Assembly (NCBI RefSeq): GCF_025602895.1 | Contig: NW_026516264.1 | Coordinates: forward strand, 1-64,000 | Source of the DNA: Polychytrium aggregatum | Taxonomy: Eukaryota; Chytridiomycota; Chytridiomycetes; Polychytriales | DNA: 64,000 bases | Reading direction: 5' to 3' | Shown: positions 20,829 through 32,241 of the stretch, piece by piece | Layout of the letters: every line of letters starts with the position of its first letter | Numbering within the stretch: the stretch's first letter is position 1 | The notes under the pieces: model-generated | Database searches by the model: none | Told to the model about the DNA's origin: nothing | What the model saw: only the letters and a program-made list of their open reading frames with translations | Program-made: the position numbers and the translations under genes

Positions 20829-22379
20829 ATGGCCAGCATGCGGGACGCCATGAAGCGTCTTCAAATCATCTACGAGGCGTGCGCACCAGAGGCCATCGAG
20901 GAAGCTGCCATCGAGAACGCGATGGACGAGTTTAGCAAAATGCGGAAGAAGATCCACAAAGGCGTCAAGGAAGTCCGGGTGGTATGGCTTTATCGCTTGT
21001 GCTTTCCCAGAGCAGGGCGAACGCGACTCATATTTCCGGTTGTGGTCGTGTGTCGTGAGAGCATGGACATTGCTCCCGCTCGGTGAATGATAGGCTGGGC
21101 CTCGCACTTGCTGTGGTATTGATTTTGTGGGAACCACGCAGGCTCTCAAAGAACGCGAATCGCTGATGGCTCAGTCCGGAGGAACTTCCAATGAAGTTGC
21201 CGAAGCGTCATACCGCATCCGCGTCATGATCCGCAATCTGAAAGAGGATTCGACCAAGCTCCAGAATATCGCAGCCAAAGATGAAAAGAAGGTAATCCCG
21301 ATGCAGACCACCACCGCGCTGTCCGATGCGTGTCGAATGCATCTGCAGCCAAAGGAGTGTCAGAGTCGAGGCCCTGGCGCCAAAGTAACGACCGGAACTT
21401 GGCGTAGGATATCTCTGACAGCATGATATTTTCGTCCAATGGCGTCAGAAACGCATCAAAGATCAGGAACAGCTTCAGGAGCGTAAAGAAATCGTCACGC
21501 TGTGCCAACAGCACATCGAGGAGTGCGAGAATCTCGAGAAGAAACGGTTTAACGAGGGACACGGCGTCGAGCGTGTAGCGCTCCTGACAAGCAACAACAA
21601 GGCAAAGCCCGAGGATGACTCTCGAGGTGGGTGCACCAATGGCACAGCGGCGCACCCTCCCGATTGCAGCCATGGATGCGATTTGTTGGACCGGGCCATG
21701 TCTCGCGGGGCGACTTGTGGAAGTGTGCCGTACATTGCAATCGAGTCCTGAGAGGCCAGTGGCTCACACGAATGCTCTCTCCGGACAACGCAGCGCAACT
21801 CTTTGCCAAGAAGGGGGGCGAGCCGGACCCGTATCTCGACTCGGAGCTGAACGATATCGACGTGGACGAGGACATGCAGAAGATTAAAGAGAAAAACAAG
21901 GCGATTGTGGGTAGCTGCATTCGATGAGGAGCAGGGCTTGTGGCCGGCCAGTGTCGGGCATACAGGGGATAAGTCTCTCTCTGCCTTCACATCGGCCTCC
22001 GCCGTATATCCGGACTGGTTCGTTTCGACCCATCGCACGGCGTGCATGCAAGGCACTAACCGATCGTTTGTACGCGCCGACCAATGACAATGCGCTCTGC
22101 CAGGACACCGATCTCGAGGGGATAAGTGTCGGTGTCGGCAAGCTCAAACAGATTGCCTTGGACATGGATCAAGAACTCACCAACCAGAACGAAAAGCTCG
22201 ACGAGGTCGACAAAAAGGTCGAGAACGCCCTGGACCACGTCGACAACCTCAACATCAAGATGAAAAAGTCGCTCGAGGGCGTCATGAAGGGCGACCGCTT
22301 CATGGTCAACTGCGTGCTGCTGTGCATCCTGCTGGCAATCGTGGCCTTCATATCGAGTATCTTCTCGACATCCAAGTGA
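20829..22379 (+). CDS. Qc-SNARE, SYP7 (syntaxin-71)-like
   Basis: Exons 20829-20981, 21142-21291, 21449-21626, 21755-21906 and 22104-22379 give 302 residues with phases closing. The N-terminal half is helical and charged. The SNARE motif lies in the last exon: GISVGVGKLKQIALDMDQEL, then TNQNEKLDEVDKKVENAL, where the Gln of TNQNE sits at the ionic zero layer. A single C-terminal anchor (FMVNCVLLCILLAIVAFIS) ends the protein, as in tail-anchored SNAREs. The layout and the LD.I..G...L...A..M..E pattern match the plant-type SYP7 group, also found in some early-diverging fungi but absent from yeast. The likely role is fusion at the ER or plasma membrane. Confidence 0.85.
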
Positions 22380-22789
22380 GCGGAGCGTCGACCGGCCCGC
22401 TGACTGAGCGGCCGGCGGTTCTCCCGGATTTTACTCGCCGCTTCTCCTGCCTTCCTGGCAGACATGCACTTCGTGCACCAGGCGAACACGAGCGTTCTCA
22501 CCGGACCATGTGCCTCCGGGTGGGCCGTGTGCCTCCCCGCCTGTCATCGCGGGCTTCTCATGGGCCGGCGTCGCTCTCGGCTGCTCCTGCTCCTGGTGGT
22601 GGGTTTGGATTGGGTTCGTGCGGCCGGGGCCCACGCTCGCGTGGCGATTGGCGGCGGGCCTTGCGTCACATGCACTTGCCGAATCAGGAAGCGCCCCAGA
22701 CCCCGCCGCCTGTTTTCTCGCCTGTCTGCGCTCTGTTCTTTCGCTCTTCCCGCTTCTCCCGCTTCGCCTCTGTGCCCGACTCCATCGCC
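22380..22789 (+). promoter_or_regulatory. Ceramide synthase upstream region
   Basis: About 410 bp, open in the frame of the ceramide synthase from 22322 but without conserved features, so treated as 3' UTR of the SNARE gene plus promoter and leader of the next gene. Confidence 0.45.
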
Positions 22790-24419
22790 ATGATCCGCCC
22801 TCCGGAAATCGGCGTCCAAGCCTCGGACCTCTACGCCATGGCCCTCTCCTCGGTTCTCTGGGGCGTGGGCTGTCGCTTCGGCCAGGCCTACGTTCTCCGT
22901 CCGCTTGCTCGCTACCTTCTGCCGGCAACCGCTGATTCCAAGCCCGAGGCCTCCCTGCAGCCCAACGACAGCGGCACCGATCTCACCCGTGCCTCGGAGG
23001 CTTCGACCCTCCGCCAGCGCAAGAAGACCGAGGCGCAAGATGCGGTGGCCGATGCTCCGACCGATGCTCCGGCCGATACTCCATCCAAGGGCAAGGCAAA
23101 GCATGCTGGCATTTCCAAGCAGGAGCGCTTCGTTGCATCTGCCTGGACCTGCTTCATGTACATCCTGTGCTCGGTCGTCGGCCTCTTCATCATGTACCAG
23201 GAGCGCGAGTGGTTCCTGGATCCCACCAAGTACTTTGAGCTGCATATTCCCCCGAGGTAGGCTGAACCAGGCGACTTCTGCCGCCTCTGCGGCTTCGTCG
23301 TCGTCGTTGCAGCTTCGTTGCTGCGTCCGCACTGCCCGGACCACTCTATTTTGCTTACCCACCGAATGCATCTGCCACAGCAACTATGTCCGGTTCTACT
23401 ATGCCTTCTCCTCGGGATACTACATCTTTGCCATGTTCAGCGAGCTGTACTTCGAGCCCTGGCGATCGGACACCCCCGTCTTGATTATCCACCACGTCGT
23501 CACACTTCTCCTGCTGCTGGGCTCGGCCTGGTTCGATTTCTGGCGGATCGGCTGCCCGATTATCCTGATCCACGACATTTCGGATCCGCTGCTGCATGTT
23601 GCCAAGCTTTTCTTGTACTGTGGGCACCAGCTGGTAGGAGTTGCTGCAGCTTTCCGAGCAGCTTTCCGAGCAGCTTTCCGAGCAGCTTTCTGAGCAGCTT
23701 TCCGAGCAGGAGCGGCTGATGTGCGATCCATTCAGGGATCGAGCGGCTCTCTGCTCAGCACATGGCCACCGATGCTTTCTGACAGCTATGTGTCCCTCTC
23801 GTATTCCGCCGTGTTTCCACAGATTGCCGACATTGTGTTCCCCATGTTTGCGGTTGTGTTCATCGTCTCGAGAGTCATTATCTTCCCTCGCTTCATCATC
23901 TGGCCCATCCCGTAGGTGTTCTGTTGCCATTTGTCTGCATTGTACTCGTGAGCTGCCTGGTGGCTTATTCGTCGTCTATAGACGCCACGCTGACCATCAC
24001 CTTGTCCGGCTACTTGCTGGCTTGTGCAGGTACAATGCCTATCACCCTGATGGCCAACGCACTCCTTGGGGCCGCGAGGATATCCTGTTTGGTTTCATCG
24101 GCTTGCTCTGGTCGCTCGAGTGTCTCCATGTGTACTGGACGTATCTGGTACGTAGAAGTGGCGAAAGCATTGGCGCTAACAAGCTCGGCGGAGGACCCTG
24201 TTGAAGAGTTCTGCTCTCTGGTGCTTGAAGCGGTCCTCTGGTCAAGCTCTTTGATGCTCATGATGAAATGTGCCCCCACTGCCCACTGCCCTGATCGTGG
24301 CGTGCCTTTCTTTTCCTTTCTCCTGGTGCCTCTGTCAGATCCTCAAGGTGGCTGTCCAGCAGATCCTCCTCGGCAAAATCGAGAAGGACATTCGCGAGGA
24401 GAGTGATGATGACATCTGA
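22790..24419 (+). CDS. LAG1: Ceramide synthase (LAG1/TLC domain)
   Basis: Exons 22790-23256, 23381-23633, 23823-23911, 24030-24147 and 24339-24419 give 335 residues with all phases closing. The TLC/Lag domain shows VRFYYAFSSGYYIFAMFSEL, then RSDTPVLIIHHVVTLLL and RIGCPIILIHDISDPLLHVAK, including the paired His and the D..D motif that define the Lag1 active site. At least six hydrophobic segments are present and the tail is acidic (EESDDD). Ceramide synthases acylate long-chain bases with fatty acyl-CoA in the ER. A linker of about 70 residues after the first membrane segment is low in complexity. Intron 2 contains a tandem GCAGCTTTCCGA repeat just after the donor (about 23645-23710). Confidence 0.9.
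23645..23710. repeat. 12-bp tandem repeat inside a ceramide synthase intron
   Basis: About five copies of GCAGCTTTCCGA, one with a single substitution, begin about 11 bases after the intron 2 donor. The unit is a multiple of three and open in all forward frames, so retention of this part would add a Leu/Ser/Glu/Gln- or Ala/Phe/Arg-rich peptide. Confidence 0.85.
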
Positions 24420-24815
24420 ACAGACCCAGCACTCCGCCTGCTGCCCAATTTTCCCAGGACTCGAACAAAGCATCCTGCACTGCTGCTCTGCCCTGCCCAT
24501 TCACAAGCGGATCTGACTGCCACGATCTTTTTTGATTACGGGATTTCTTTCCGCAACTTTACACGCGGAGCCCCGGCAAGGATAAGTTCAGACCACAAAA
24601 TCAATACAACAATGCAAAGGAGGAAACAAAGGAGGTACTAATTACAAACTGATATCATTTTTGATGGGATTTGGAGGGGAGGGAGCGATGGGATGACGAA
24701 GGGCATCTGGGGCTGATTCCCAGCCGCCAACAACAAGAGGAAATGGTGGAGACAATGAATGGGGTTGGCTTGAGGCAAGCCTCGGCCGGTTGTGCTTGGC
24801 TAAGTGGAGGGTGCT
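24420..24815. other. Convergent intergenic region
   Basis: Between the 3' ends of the ceramide synthase (plus) and the DUF599 gene (minus). No gene seen; AT-rich around 24590-24660, as expected for 3' ends. Confidence 0.5.
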
Positions 24816-26242
24816 TCAGACCGACTCCATATTCCGATCTTGAGTCAGGGCGTGAGACGACACGGACGGCGGTGCGGGCCGAAGGACGGGAGAGGGCCAG
24901 GCATAGGGGCCGCGGCGTTTGGTGCGGACATAGTCGATGCCGGTGTAGTCGAGAACGGCAAGGATGGTGAGCAGAGCAACCATGCCGCCAAACAGGGCCC
25001 AGTGACCAAAGAACCAAAGAATGATAGGGAATGTGCAGTAGTAGCAGCGCATCTGTGGCGGTTCACACCGAGGATGGTACAGATTGCGATAGGCAGCATA
25101 GTGGTTAGTCGCGCAATTGGACGGGCGGCAAGGTTCGCTGAAATGCAGATATCCGGGACGCTGTCAAAGCGGAAACACCGACAGATCGGCAGGGGAGCTT
25201 GCAAACATCGGCTGCGGGGTATCTTACCCCGATCGTGTGGAACATGGCGCCGCGGTTGAAGAGACTTGCAGCAAACTTCTGGATCGCCACGGGGTTGTCG
25301 TCGACCCAGTATTCAAGAGGGGTCTGGGGAGGATCTGCAGGAGGGATGGATCCCGCAGCCAGAAGTACCGAGACATGATTGAAGTAGCGCATGGACTGGG
25401 TGAAGGCAAAGAAGGCCACCATGAAGGAGACACAGAGCATGGCTGGATATCCGAGGCGGCGGCAATGAGGTTAGCTGCTGTTGCTGTCGCTGTGTCGTGC
25501 GGCAGCATCTGCCTTGCAATGGTTGCCATCTCGCCCAAGTCACGGCTCAGACGATGCCGAATGGACATACCCATTTTGATGATCAGCGTGGGGTCGTCGG
25601 TCGGAGCGGCCAGCAGCGATTGGCCGCTCCTGCCTGGAATGGGGATGAATGCCGTGAGGGCCAACAAGATCACGACCGCCGTTGAAGCGAGCTGCGACGA
25701 GCTCATGACCCTGGGGCGGATTCAGGCCGGAGACCAAGTGTGTTAATGCGCTGCAAATAGTGCTGTATCTGCCTCTGGCACAGATCCCAGACCACCTGCA
25801 CCAAGCCCAGTTTCGGCTTTGACTGGTCTTGGTTGTGAGCCAGCCGGCTGGTGCGCCTGGCCCCAGCAGGGTCACGAATGTTGCTGATTGCCATGCCGAG
25901 TCTGTTGCAACCATGGACACATCCGCAGCACCCAGCCAGCTCCCAGCCAGCTCCCTCGGCCATAGTCGCTCGGGTGCCATGTGCATCGGCGCTCTCAGCT
26001 TCTCTTGGACGAGCGGCCCGCCTCCTTCCAATGTCTTACCAGTTGCGCAGGGTTTGGACGCCCAGGATCGAGTCTGGCTTCTCCATGATCTTCATCACCC
26101 ACACCCGACGGGCATCGCGGGTCAGGCCGATGACGGTTACAAGGGTGTGCCTCCAGATCAGATAGACCAGGATAGCGTGATAGCCGAGTAGCAGAGTGCC
26201 GGAGATGCTGGCAACCACGATGCCTTCAGTGAACGGGTCCAT
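24816..26242 (-). CDS. DUF599 family membrane protein
   Basis: Start at 26242: MDPFTEGIVVASISGTLL begins a membrane segment, followed by YHAILVYLIWRHTLVTVIG and NPDSILGVQTLRNW-type sequence. Later exons encode SSQLASTAVVILLALTAFIP (about 25650-25706), SFMVAFFAFTQSMRYFNHV (about 25380-25440, the most diagnostic DUF599 block) and a last membrane pair YYCTFPIILWFFGHWALFGG with VALLTILAVLDYTG, ending at 24816. At least three introns separate the exons; exact borders are not all resolved. DUF599 proteins are four-helix membrane proteins of unknown function known from plants, bacteria and some fungi. No functional partner is evident. Confidence 0.82.
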
Positions 26243-27837
26243 GAGGAACGATGCTTTGTAGTTTTCTTCTTTTTGGAGGAGGGAGTGCTGCTTCAGAACA
26301 CGCCGTGCAGCCGGGTTGAACAGGGAAACGGAATGGGGTCGAGAGATGGCAGATGGGCAAAGACAGACCCGGGCTGAGGCCGAGACCAAAGGGCATTTAT
26401 AGGTGATGGATGGGACTGTTGTCAAAGGGACACTGATTGGAGCTGCACGGGATCTGCTCGCAACACAAGCAGCAACATATGGTGCTATCGCGCAGCCAGG
26501 AGATGCGCTGCTGCAGCACTCCGGCACTGCATTTGCTTGCACTGGCTTGCTCGATCCAGCACAGCAAGGGGCGCCTGGTTGCTCGCTCCGCGGCGCGAGC
26601 GCTCCATGGCTGTGCGGCTTGCTGGGCCAGTGCCTGCAGGCAAGGTCGGACGATACCGGGTGATTCCAAGGGGACAGACACCCACGCACCAGTGCTCGAT
26701 GTCTCGCCATCGACTGCCGTCGGTCGTCATTGGGCGCCGTCATGAACATGACCACAGGGCCTCCCCCAGCAACCATGGCGGCTGCCAATGGCCGATTACC
26801 TGCTGCCCGGGTTGCTGGTCTGCCAGGCGGTTCCTGGGTTACTCCTCGTCGGTGTCGTCACTGAGTTGGTCGCCTTCAGCCGCCATTTGGTCGCCTTTGA
26901 GCAGCTCGCCGAGTGGCTAGCCAGGCGGGGGGCGTGTGGGGGGTGTGGGGCCCATTCCCCGACACGTGGCCGATGGTGCAATCGACGCGTCGCCATGTGT
27001 CGTCGGAAGGCTGGCTTGCACTGGTCCTGTGCGGCGGTCCTGAAACATGGCCTTGGGCAAGCACTAGGCAAGCACCAGGCAAGCACCAGGCAAGCACCAG
27101 GCAAGCACCAGGCAAGCACCAGGCAAGCACCAGGCAAGCACCAGGCAAGCACCAGGCAAGCACCAGGCAAGCACCAGGCAAGCACCAGGCAAGCACCAGG
27201 CAAGCACCAGGCAAGCACCAGGCAAGCACCAGGCAAGCACCAGGCAGACATCGGCTTCATGGCGATCTTGTTGCTTCAGCTTGTTGGCCAGCCGAGAGCC
27301 GAAGGAGGCTGCCGACCGCCACCCAGTTGGCTGCAAAGGGCTGACGGGAATCGTGTCAGCCTTTCGCACTTCGTATCTCGGTTGTACGCACCCAGGCCAA
27401 GAGCCGACTGTCCACTGTGCTCCGTGTGCAAGCGCCCGGTTCTCTCTGTTCGCCCTCTGTGACGCCCTCGACCCCACCCGTTGCCACTGTGGGAATCCAG
27501 GCGGGACAGAGCGGACATTGCGGCAGAAATATGTTGTATTTGTCGGCACTCGGCTTGGATGAGGTGTGTCTGGCCGCCGAGAATGCACAGCGCATGCATA
27601 TGAGATATGTATCAAGTTCGTTTTCGGTGGGCCGGACGACCCGCCGATGCACCAGGCGGATGATTGCTGAGTACTCGCTGGCCATGGCTGGATATCCGTC
27701 GGCTGCGGATGCATATGTCTGATGGCTCGTTTGAACATAACAGAGGGAGCGCAGACAACTGCCGTAGCGACCACAACACAGCGCTGGCACCGACCACATG
27801 AATCCAAGCGATCATTTCAAGACCTGAGTCGGGACGG
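26243..27837. other. Intergenic region with minisatellite
   Basis: No gene is supported. Open frames up to 250 codons arise from the 11-base minisatellite at 27054-27246 and from GC-rich sequence. The promoter of the DUF599 gene is presumably at the left, and the 3' flank of the kinase gene at the right. Confidence 0.5.
27054..27246. repeat. 11-bp minisatellite (GGCAAGCACCA)n
   Basis: About 17.5 near-perfect tandem copies of an 11-base unit, with one early variant (CACTAGG). It is unrelated in sequence to the 11-base minisatellite at 15004-15196 but has the same unit length and the same total length. Confidence 0.95.
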
Positions 27838-30800
27838 CTACTCGTCCACGTCGCTCTCGTGGATGTAGTCAATGTCGATGCACGGCGCAAAGTCAAAGTG
27901 ACGATACTCTTTCTTGAGGCTCTCGATCGGTTTCTTGAGCCAGGGATGCCCGATGACGTCCCTAATGCTGTACCGCCGTGCCGAGTCGTAGGTCAGCATG
28001 CCGTCGAGCAGATCCATGAGCGCTATAGCGTCCGAGACAGCAGCAGCAACCGCAGTGTCGATGATGGCGTGAGAAAAATAGGGTGAGTTGATCGCTGTCC
28101 GTGGCTGCTCTTGGCTTCGCCCAGCCAAGACCGCTAACAGTCCCATACGATGAAGGCGGGTGCTTGGACCCTGCCCGTCCAGCGTCGGGCTCAGAACCCG
28201 CTATTCTCGCCACATTGCTCCCTTATCACCCTACCCCCACCTGTCCCTCTGCCTTCCTGCCCCTCTGTCTCCACATCGGCAGGCCACTTACGTTCGTCAA
28301 CCTTGAACGGAAATCTGTATTCGCCCTTAATGATGTCGGCCCGGGTCTGGAAAGGGTTCTCTCCGAATATGATCGTGAACAGCAGAACCCCCAGCGACCT
28401 AAGACGAAGGGTGTCAACTGATTCAGTCGGGTACGGGCACCTACCATCAGGCTATGCTGCCCCCTCGACTCGACACCAATCCGTGCCCAATCGCTCCAAC
28501 ACCCCTTCGCTGTCTCGGTCGTCGACTTAGCGACACACACGAAAGCCTTACCATACTTCGGCTTCTGGGCCACGATACGGATTGCCATGGGCAATCTCTG
28601 GCGAAGCAAAGTGGGCGGTCCCGTTAAACTTTGTAAAGAATTCGTCCTCTCTCCGAGGAATACGCGAAGCCGATCCAAAGTCGATCAGCTTGATGAAGTA
28701 GTCGTCGCCGATCACAATATTCTTGTTGCGAGATCGAGGTCCGTTGCCAGAGAAGGAGGAGGTGGGCCGCGAAGGACGTCGGAACAATCGTCAGTGCTGG
28801 TCCGAAGAGCGACTTGGATGGCTCAGGTCTGCGACGGTATTCGGGGCTCGACTTGTACCCTACCTCATCCTTGAGATCGCGATGAACAATATTGTTGACG
28901 TGCATGTATTGGACGGCGAGGGCTATCTGCGCAAAGATCTTGGCGCCGATGTGCTCGGGGATATGGGTGTCTATCGATCCAGGCCATCGTGGGCATCGTA
29001 GCCAGCGTGGCCGTGTTGGCGAGGGCAGACAGTTTTGAGGACGGAGCATTGGATGGTGTTAGGGCTGAGGCCGAAAGCTACTTGATGCTGCTTCCTCGCC
29101 AGATAATTTCCGACAGAGCCTTGCACAGCGCCGCCGAGCCGCCAAGTTAATTACTTACGAGCGTCTGCGGGATACATGCAGTATACGGGGTGTACATTCG
29201 AATGGCCGAGGCGAAAGACAGATGGTTAGATACCAAATCGAGGCAACGGCATATGGCGGCAGGGAGCGGGGTGTGCGGCAGATCCCATTGATAGATACGT
29301 CTGCAAACGGTGGCGCTTGTTGACCCTCAGTGCTACAGCCCACCTATGCATTCAAACAGATCGCATGAGGTCCGGCGCCTGATCGATTTTTCCTGCTCCT
29401 TGGTCAGTCGGAAGAGCGGGCTCGCTTCGTAATTGCCGTCCGCGGGATCAGTCTCGACCTTTGGCCGAGGCGCCTTTCTCAAGCCGGGGTTCTTGGCGGG
29501 GTTGAGCGAGGGGTTCTCACACGACCACTGAACGCCATGCAGTTCCGTGATCAGAATCACATAGGGTCCTTCATAAAAATGATCAATGTACTTTATGACG
29601 TTCGGGTGGTCGAGGCATGAGAGAATATGGATCTCGTAAGGAATCAGTCCAAAACGACTCGATTCGATCCAGTGCTCCTTGGGAATCTTGTCCTTTATGA
29701 TGAACTTGGCGGCGGCCTGGGAATGTGTGATATGGAGTGGCGATACCAAACAGCAATCAGCACTTGGGCTCATGCTCCACACGTCAAAGTCGAATGGTGT
29801 TCCGGGATGAGCCCGCCCTTGCCGTTCTTTCAGCCAGAACAGGGCTTGTCACGGACAGTCGATCGTTCCCACCGGGTACAGCCATTGCACATCTGCACAT
29901 CTGCACATCTGCACATCTGCACATCTGCACATCTGCACATCTGCACATAGACTCATCAGCCTCGCCATCAACGTATCCCACCGGCTTGCTTCATACCTCC
30001 ACGTTCGTTGAGATCTGGGTCACCGTCAGGACAAACCCAAATGCTCCATCGCCAACCAAGTCCCCAATCTTGTACTGCGAGTGGAAACGGCTCGACAAAA
30101 CCGTTGTACCGGACATGAGCGCAACGACTTCGCTGTGTCGCGTGTTTCTCTCGATGTCGTCGGCGTTACTCTTGGGCTTCTCCGAGTCCGTGATCTTGGA
30201 CAGCTTGGAGGACTCGGAGGTAAGGGCCTTTTTCGACTCGCGCACGTCGGTCAGCGACTTGCTCGGCTTGTTGTGGCTTTCGTCGGGCTTTGGCTTCTTC
30301 CTAAAGAATGACAGCGTCGACGTCTGGGGCTTTGGCAGCACTACTGGCGGCAGTTGGACCGGGCTCGAGGCGGGGGCATAGTCGTCGGCCATGCCAATGT
30401 TGGGCTTGCTCTTAGGAACCGGCAGCCCCGATCCTATGATCGACGCGGCAGGGCCCTTGCCGACGCTGTTGCGGGAAAACAGGCCGGGCTTCTTCTGGGA
30501 GTCAGCTCGCGAGACGGTACTTGCCGGCGAGGCAAAGTCATTGGCGTTATACTCTGCTACCTGCTTGCCTCTGGTGGGATTCGAGTCTGGGCGTGGGGCA
30601 GCCCGGCTGGACCTGCCCGCCAGCGTGGCTGCCGAATTGCGGACGCCCGAGCTCGCCGAAACGACAGAAGCAGACGGCAGCTCGGTGGAATCCCCGTGCG
30701 GATGGGAGCCTGCTGAGAGCGACGCACGTTCGGCGACGGGTGTGTCTTTCGAGGGCCGTGAGCTTTTGCCGCGCCGGAGGAGCTTGGCAAACCAGCTTGT

Positions 30801-31151
30801 CTTGATCTGGGGCTGCGGCGTGGCCAAGGTTGCGGCCGATGCTTCGATCTCGAGCAGGCCCGCTGCGGCACCGGCATCCTGCGCCATGAGCCTGGGCTCG
30901 CTCTTGGACTCGATTTTGAGCTTGAGGCGTGTGATGCTGTCGGCCCGGTCGGCCAGCGGCGTCTCCGACGGGTCATGGAGAGGGCCTTTTGAACCAAACG
31001 CGTTTCCTGATGCAGGGGAGCGATCCGAGGCCAGGAGCCTGAGCTGCTGGCTGAGGTACTGATCCGACTGGTCCGAGCCGACAACGGTGCCCGACGAGCC
31101 GATTCGGTCAAACTGAATATGCTGGTGCGGAAGAGCCACGGACGAGCTCAT
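27838..31151 (-). CDS. PAS-kinase-type (PASK/PSK) serine/threonine protein kinase
   Basis: Start at 31151. The first exon encodes about 380 residues of Ser/Pro/Lys-rich disordered sequence, then the kinase domain: GDGAFGFV (glycine loop); after an intron AAKFIIKDKIPKEHW with the ATP-binding Lys and HPNVIKYIDHFYEGPYVIL plus TELHG; then TSCDLFECI; VQYMHVNNIVHRDLKDE; IKLIDFGSAS; FNGTAHFASPEIAHG and YRGPEAEVW; and SLGVLLFTIIFGENPFQ. TELHG, TSCDLFECI and NGTAHFASPEI are specific to the PAS-kinase group (yeast Psk1/Psk2, human PASK). No PAS domain is evident in the long N-terminus. The tail is acidic and ends at TAG 27838. Family members couple nutrient status to carbohydrate partitioning. At least five introns split the kinase region. 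Confidence 0.88.
29886..29948. repeat. (CACATCTG)n short tandem repeat in a kinase intron
   Basis: An 8-9-base CACATCTG(CA) unit repeated about seven times, inside the intron between the glycine-loop exon and the AAKFIIKDK exon of the PAS-kinase-type gene. It is not translated in the spliced product. Confidence 0.85.
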
Positions 31152-32241
31152 GATGGCGGTCCGGCGATGCGCAGAGCACCGTAATAGAAGTGTGGGGAGT
31201 AGTGGAGGCGACGGCTGGCGCCAGATTCGACAGTTTGGCTGCTGGGAACGGGCAGGCACAGATAGGCCGACACCCGACGGACCAGACACGAGCAAGCGAG
31301 AACAGAAGGGCTGGCTGTAAGCGGGGCGGGAGCCGAGCTTGGCGGAGGATGGAGAACCAGAGCCAGAGCCAGAATCAGAACTAAATGCGAATGCAGGGCC
31401 AGGACGGATCGGAGGAGGAAAAGTCCGTGGCCCCAGAGAAGACTGCCAGCAACATCCCTCGCCCTTCTGCCAGGCCGACAAACAAAATTTGGCGCGCCAG
31501 CCGGCCCGCTAACGACGAGAGCGGCGACCATGGGATGGTCACAAGATGGGCCAATCTGCACGGCGGCCCGAAGCAGCAGCAATCGCAGGGCAGCGGCGCC
31601 ATGCAAAGGCAATATGGTCATGGCCATGGTCGACGGTGGAGCCTTGGGGCCGCAGCGACCCACGCGGCTTCGATCCGAGACATGCACAAGGCCAAGCGGC
31701 CAGGGATAGGGAGGGGGACAGCAAAGGAGAAAGACTGTCGCTGCAACTGCTACTCCAGGTGCAGGTTTCTGGCTGGTGCTCCTCTTCGCACAGTTGGATC
31801 TGCGCTTGCCGCGAGTGCGGCTGGATTCTTGATTGCCGAGGATACTCATGGTCCAGACAATGTTGCTGGCTTCTGTTGCCGCTGGATTCCCATAGACATC
31901 ATCGCTCGTTGCTCGTCCTGCAAGTGCGCAGACCAGCCTGCTGCTCAGCAACTGTTCGCCAAGAGCAAGTCTGTCCAGGATCCCGAGCTCCGCGGTGGCT
32001 GCGAGCCGTTAGCGTCCCTGAAACCGTCGCCCTGGACGACAAACGCAGAGCAATGCCATTTTCGAAGGCTGAACACTGCGGGATCCTGGTCGCCATGGCT
32101 GGCCGCAGCAGTAACGCATAGATTTGGATGAATCAGATTGGTCAGGGCATTGGGCGCGGCTCGATCGGATGTGTATATTCGGGGAGGAGTGTGAGTCTGG
32201 GCGATGCAGCTTGAGGTGTTCCACCGGTGGATGCCGTCGGC
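31152..32241. other. Region upstream of the PAS-kinase-type gene
   Basis: About 1.1 kb between the start of the kinase gene and the stop of PBDC1, both on the minus strand. A plus-strand frame of 248 codons (31385-32131) has no recognisable domain and no intron-exon logic, so I do not call it. It probably holds the kinase promoter and PBDC1 3' UTR. Confidence 0.45.

Noticed and set aside
27054-27246. CRISPR-like array
   Set aside because: Units are 11 bp, contiguous and without unique spacers; the sequence is eukaryotic. It is a minisatellite.
26796-27807. Leu/Ala/Cys/Trp-rich minus-strand open frames of up to 247 codons
   Set aside because: They are translations of the 11-bp minisatellite and have no independent coding signal.
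31385-32131. 248-codon plus-strand open frame
   Set aside because: No domain or splice pattern; it lies between two well-supported minus-strand genes in GC-rich sequence.
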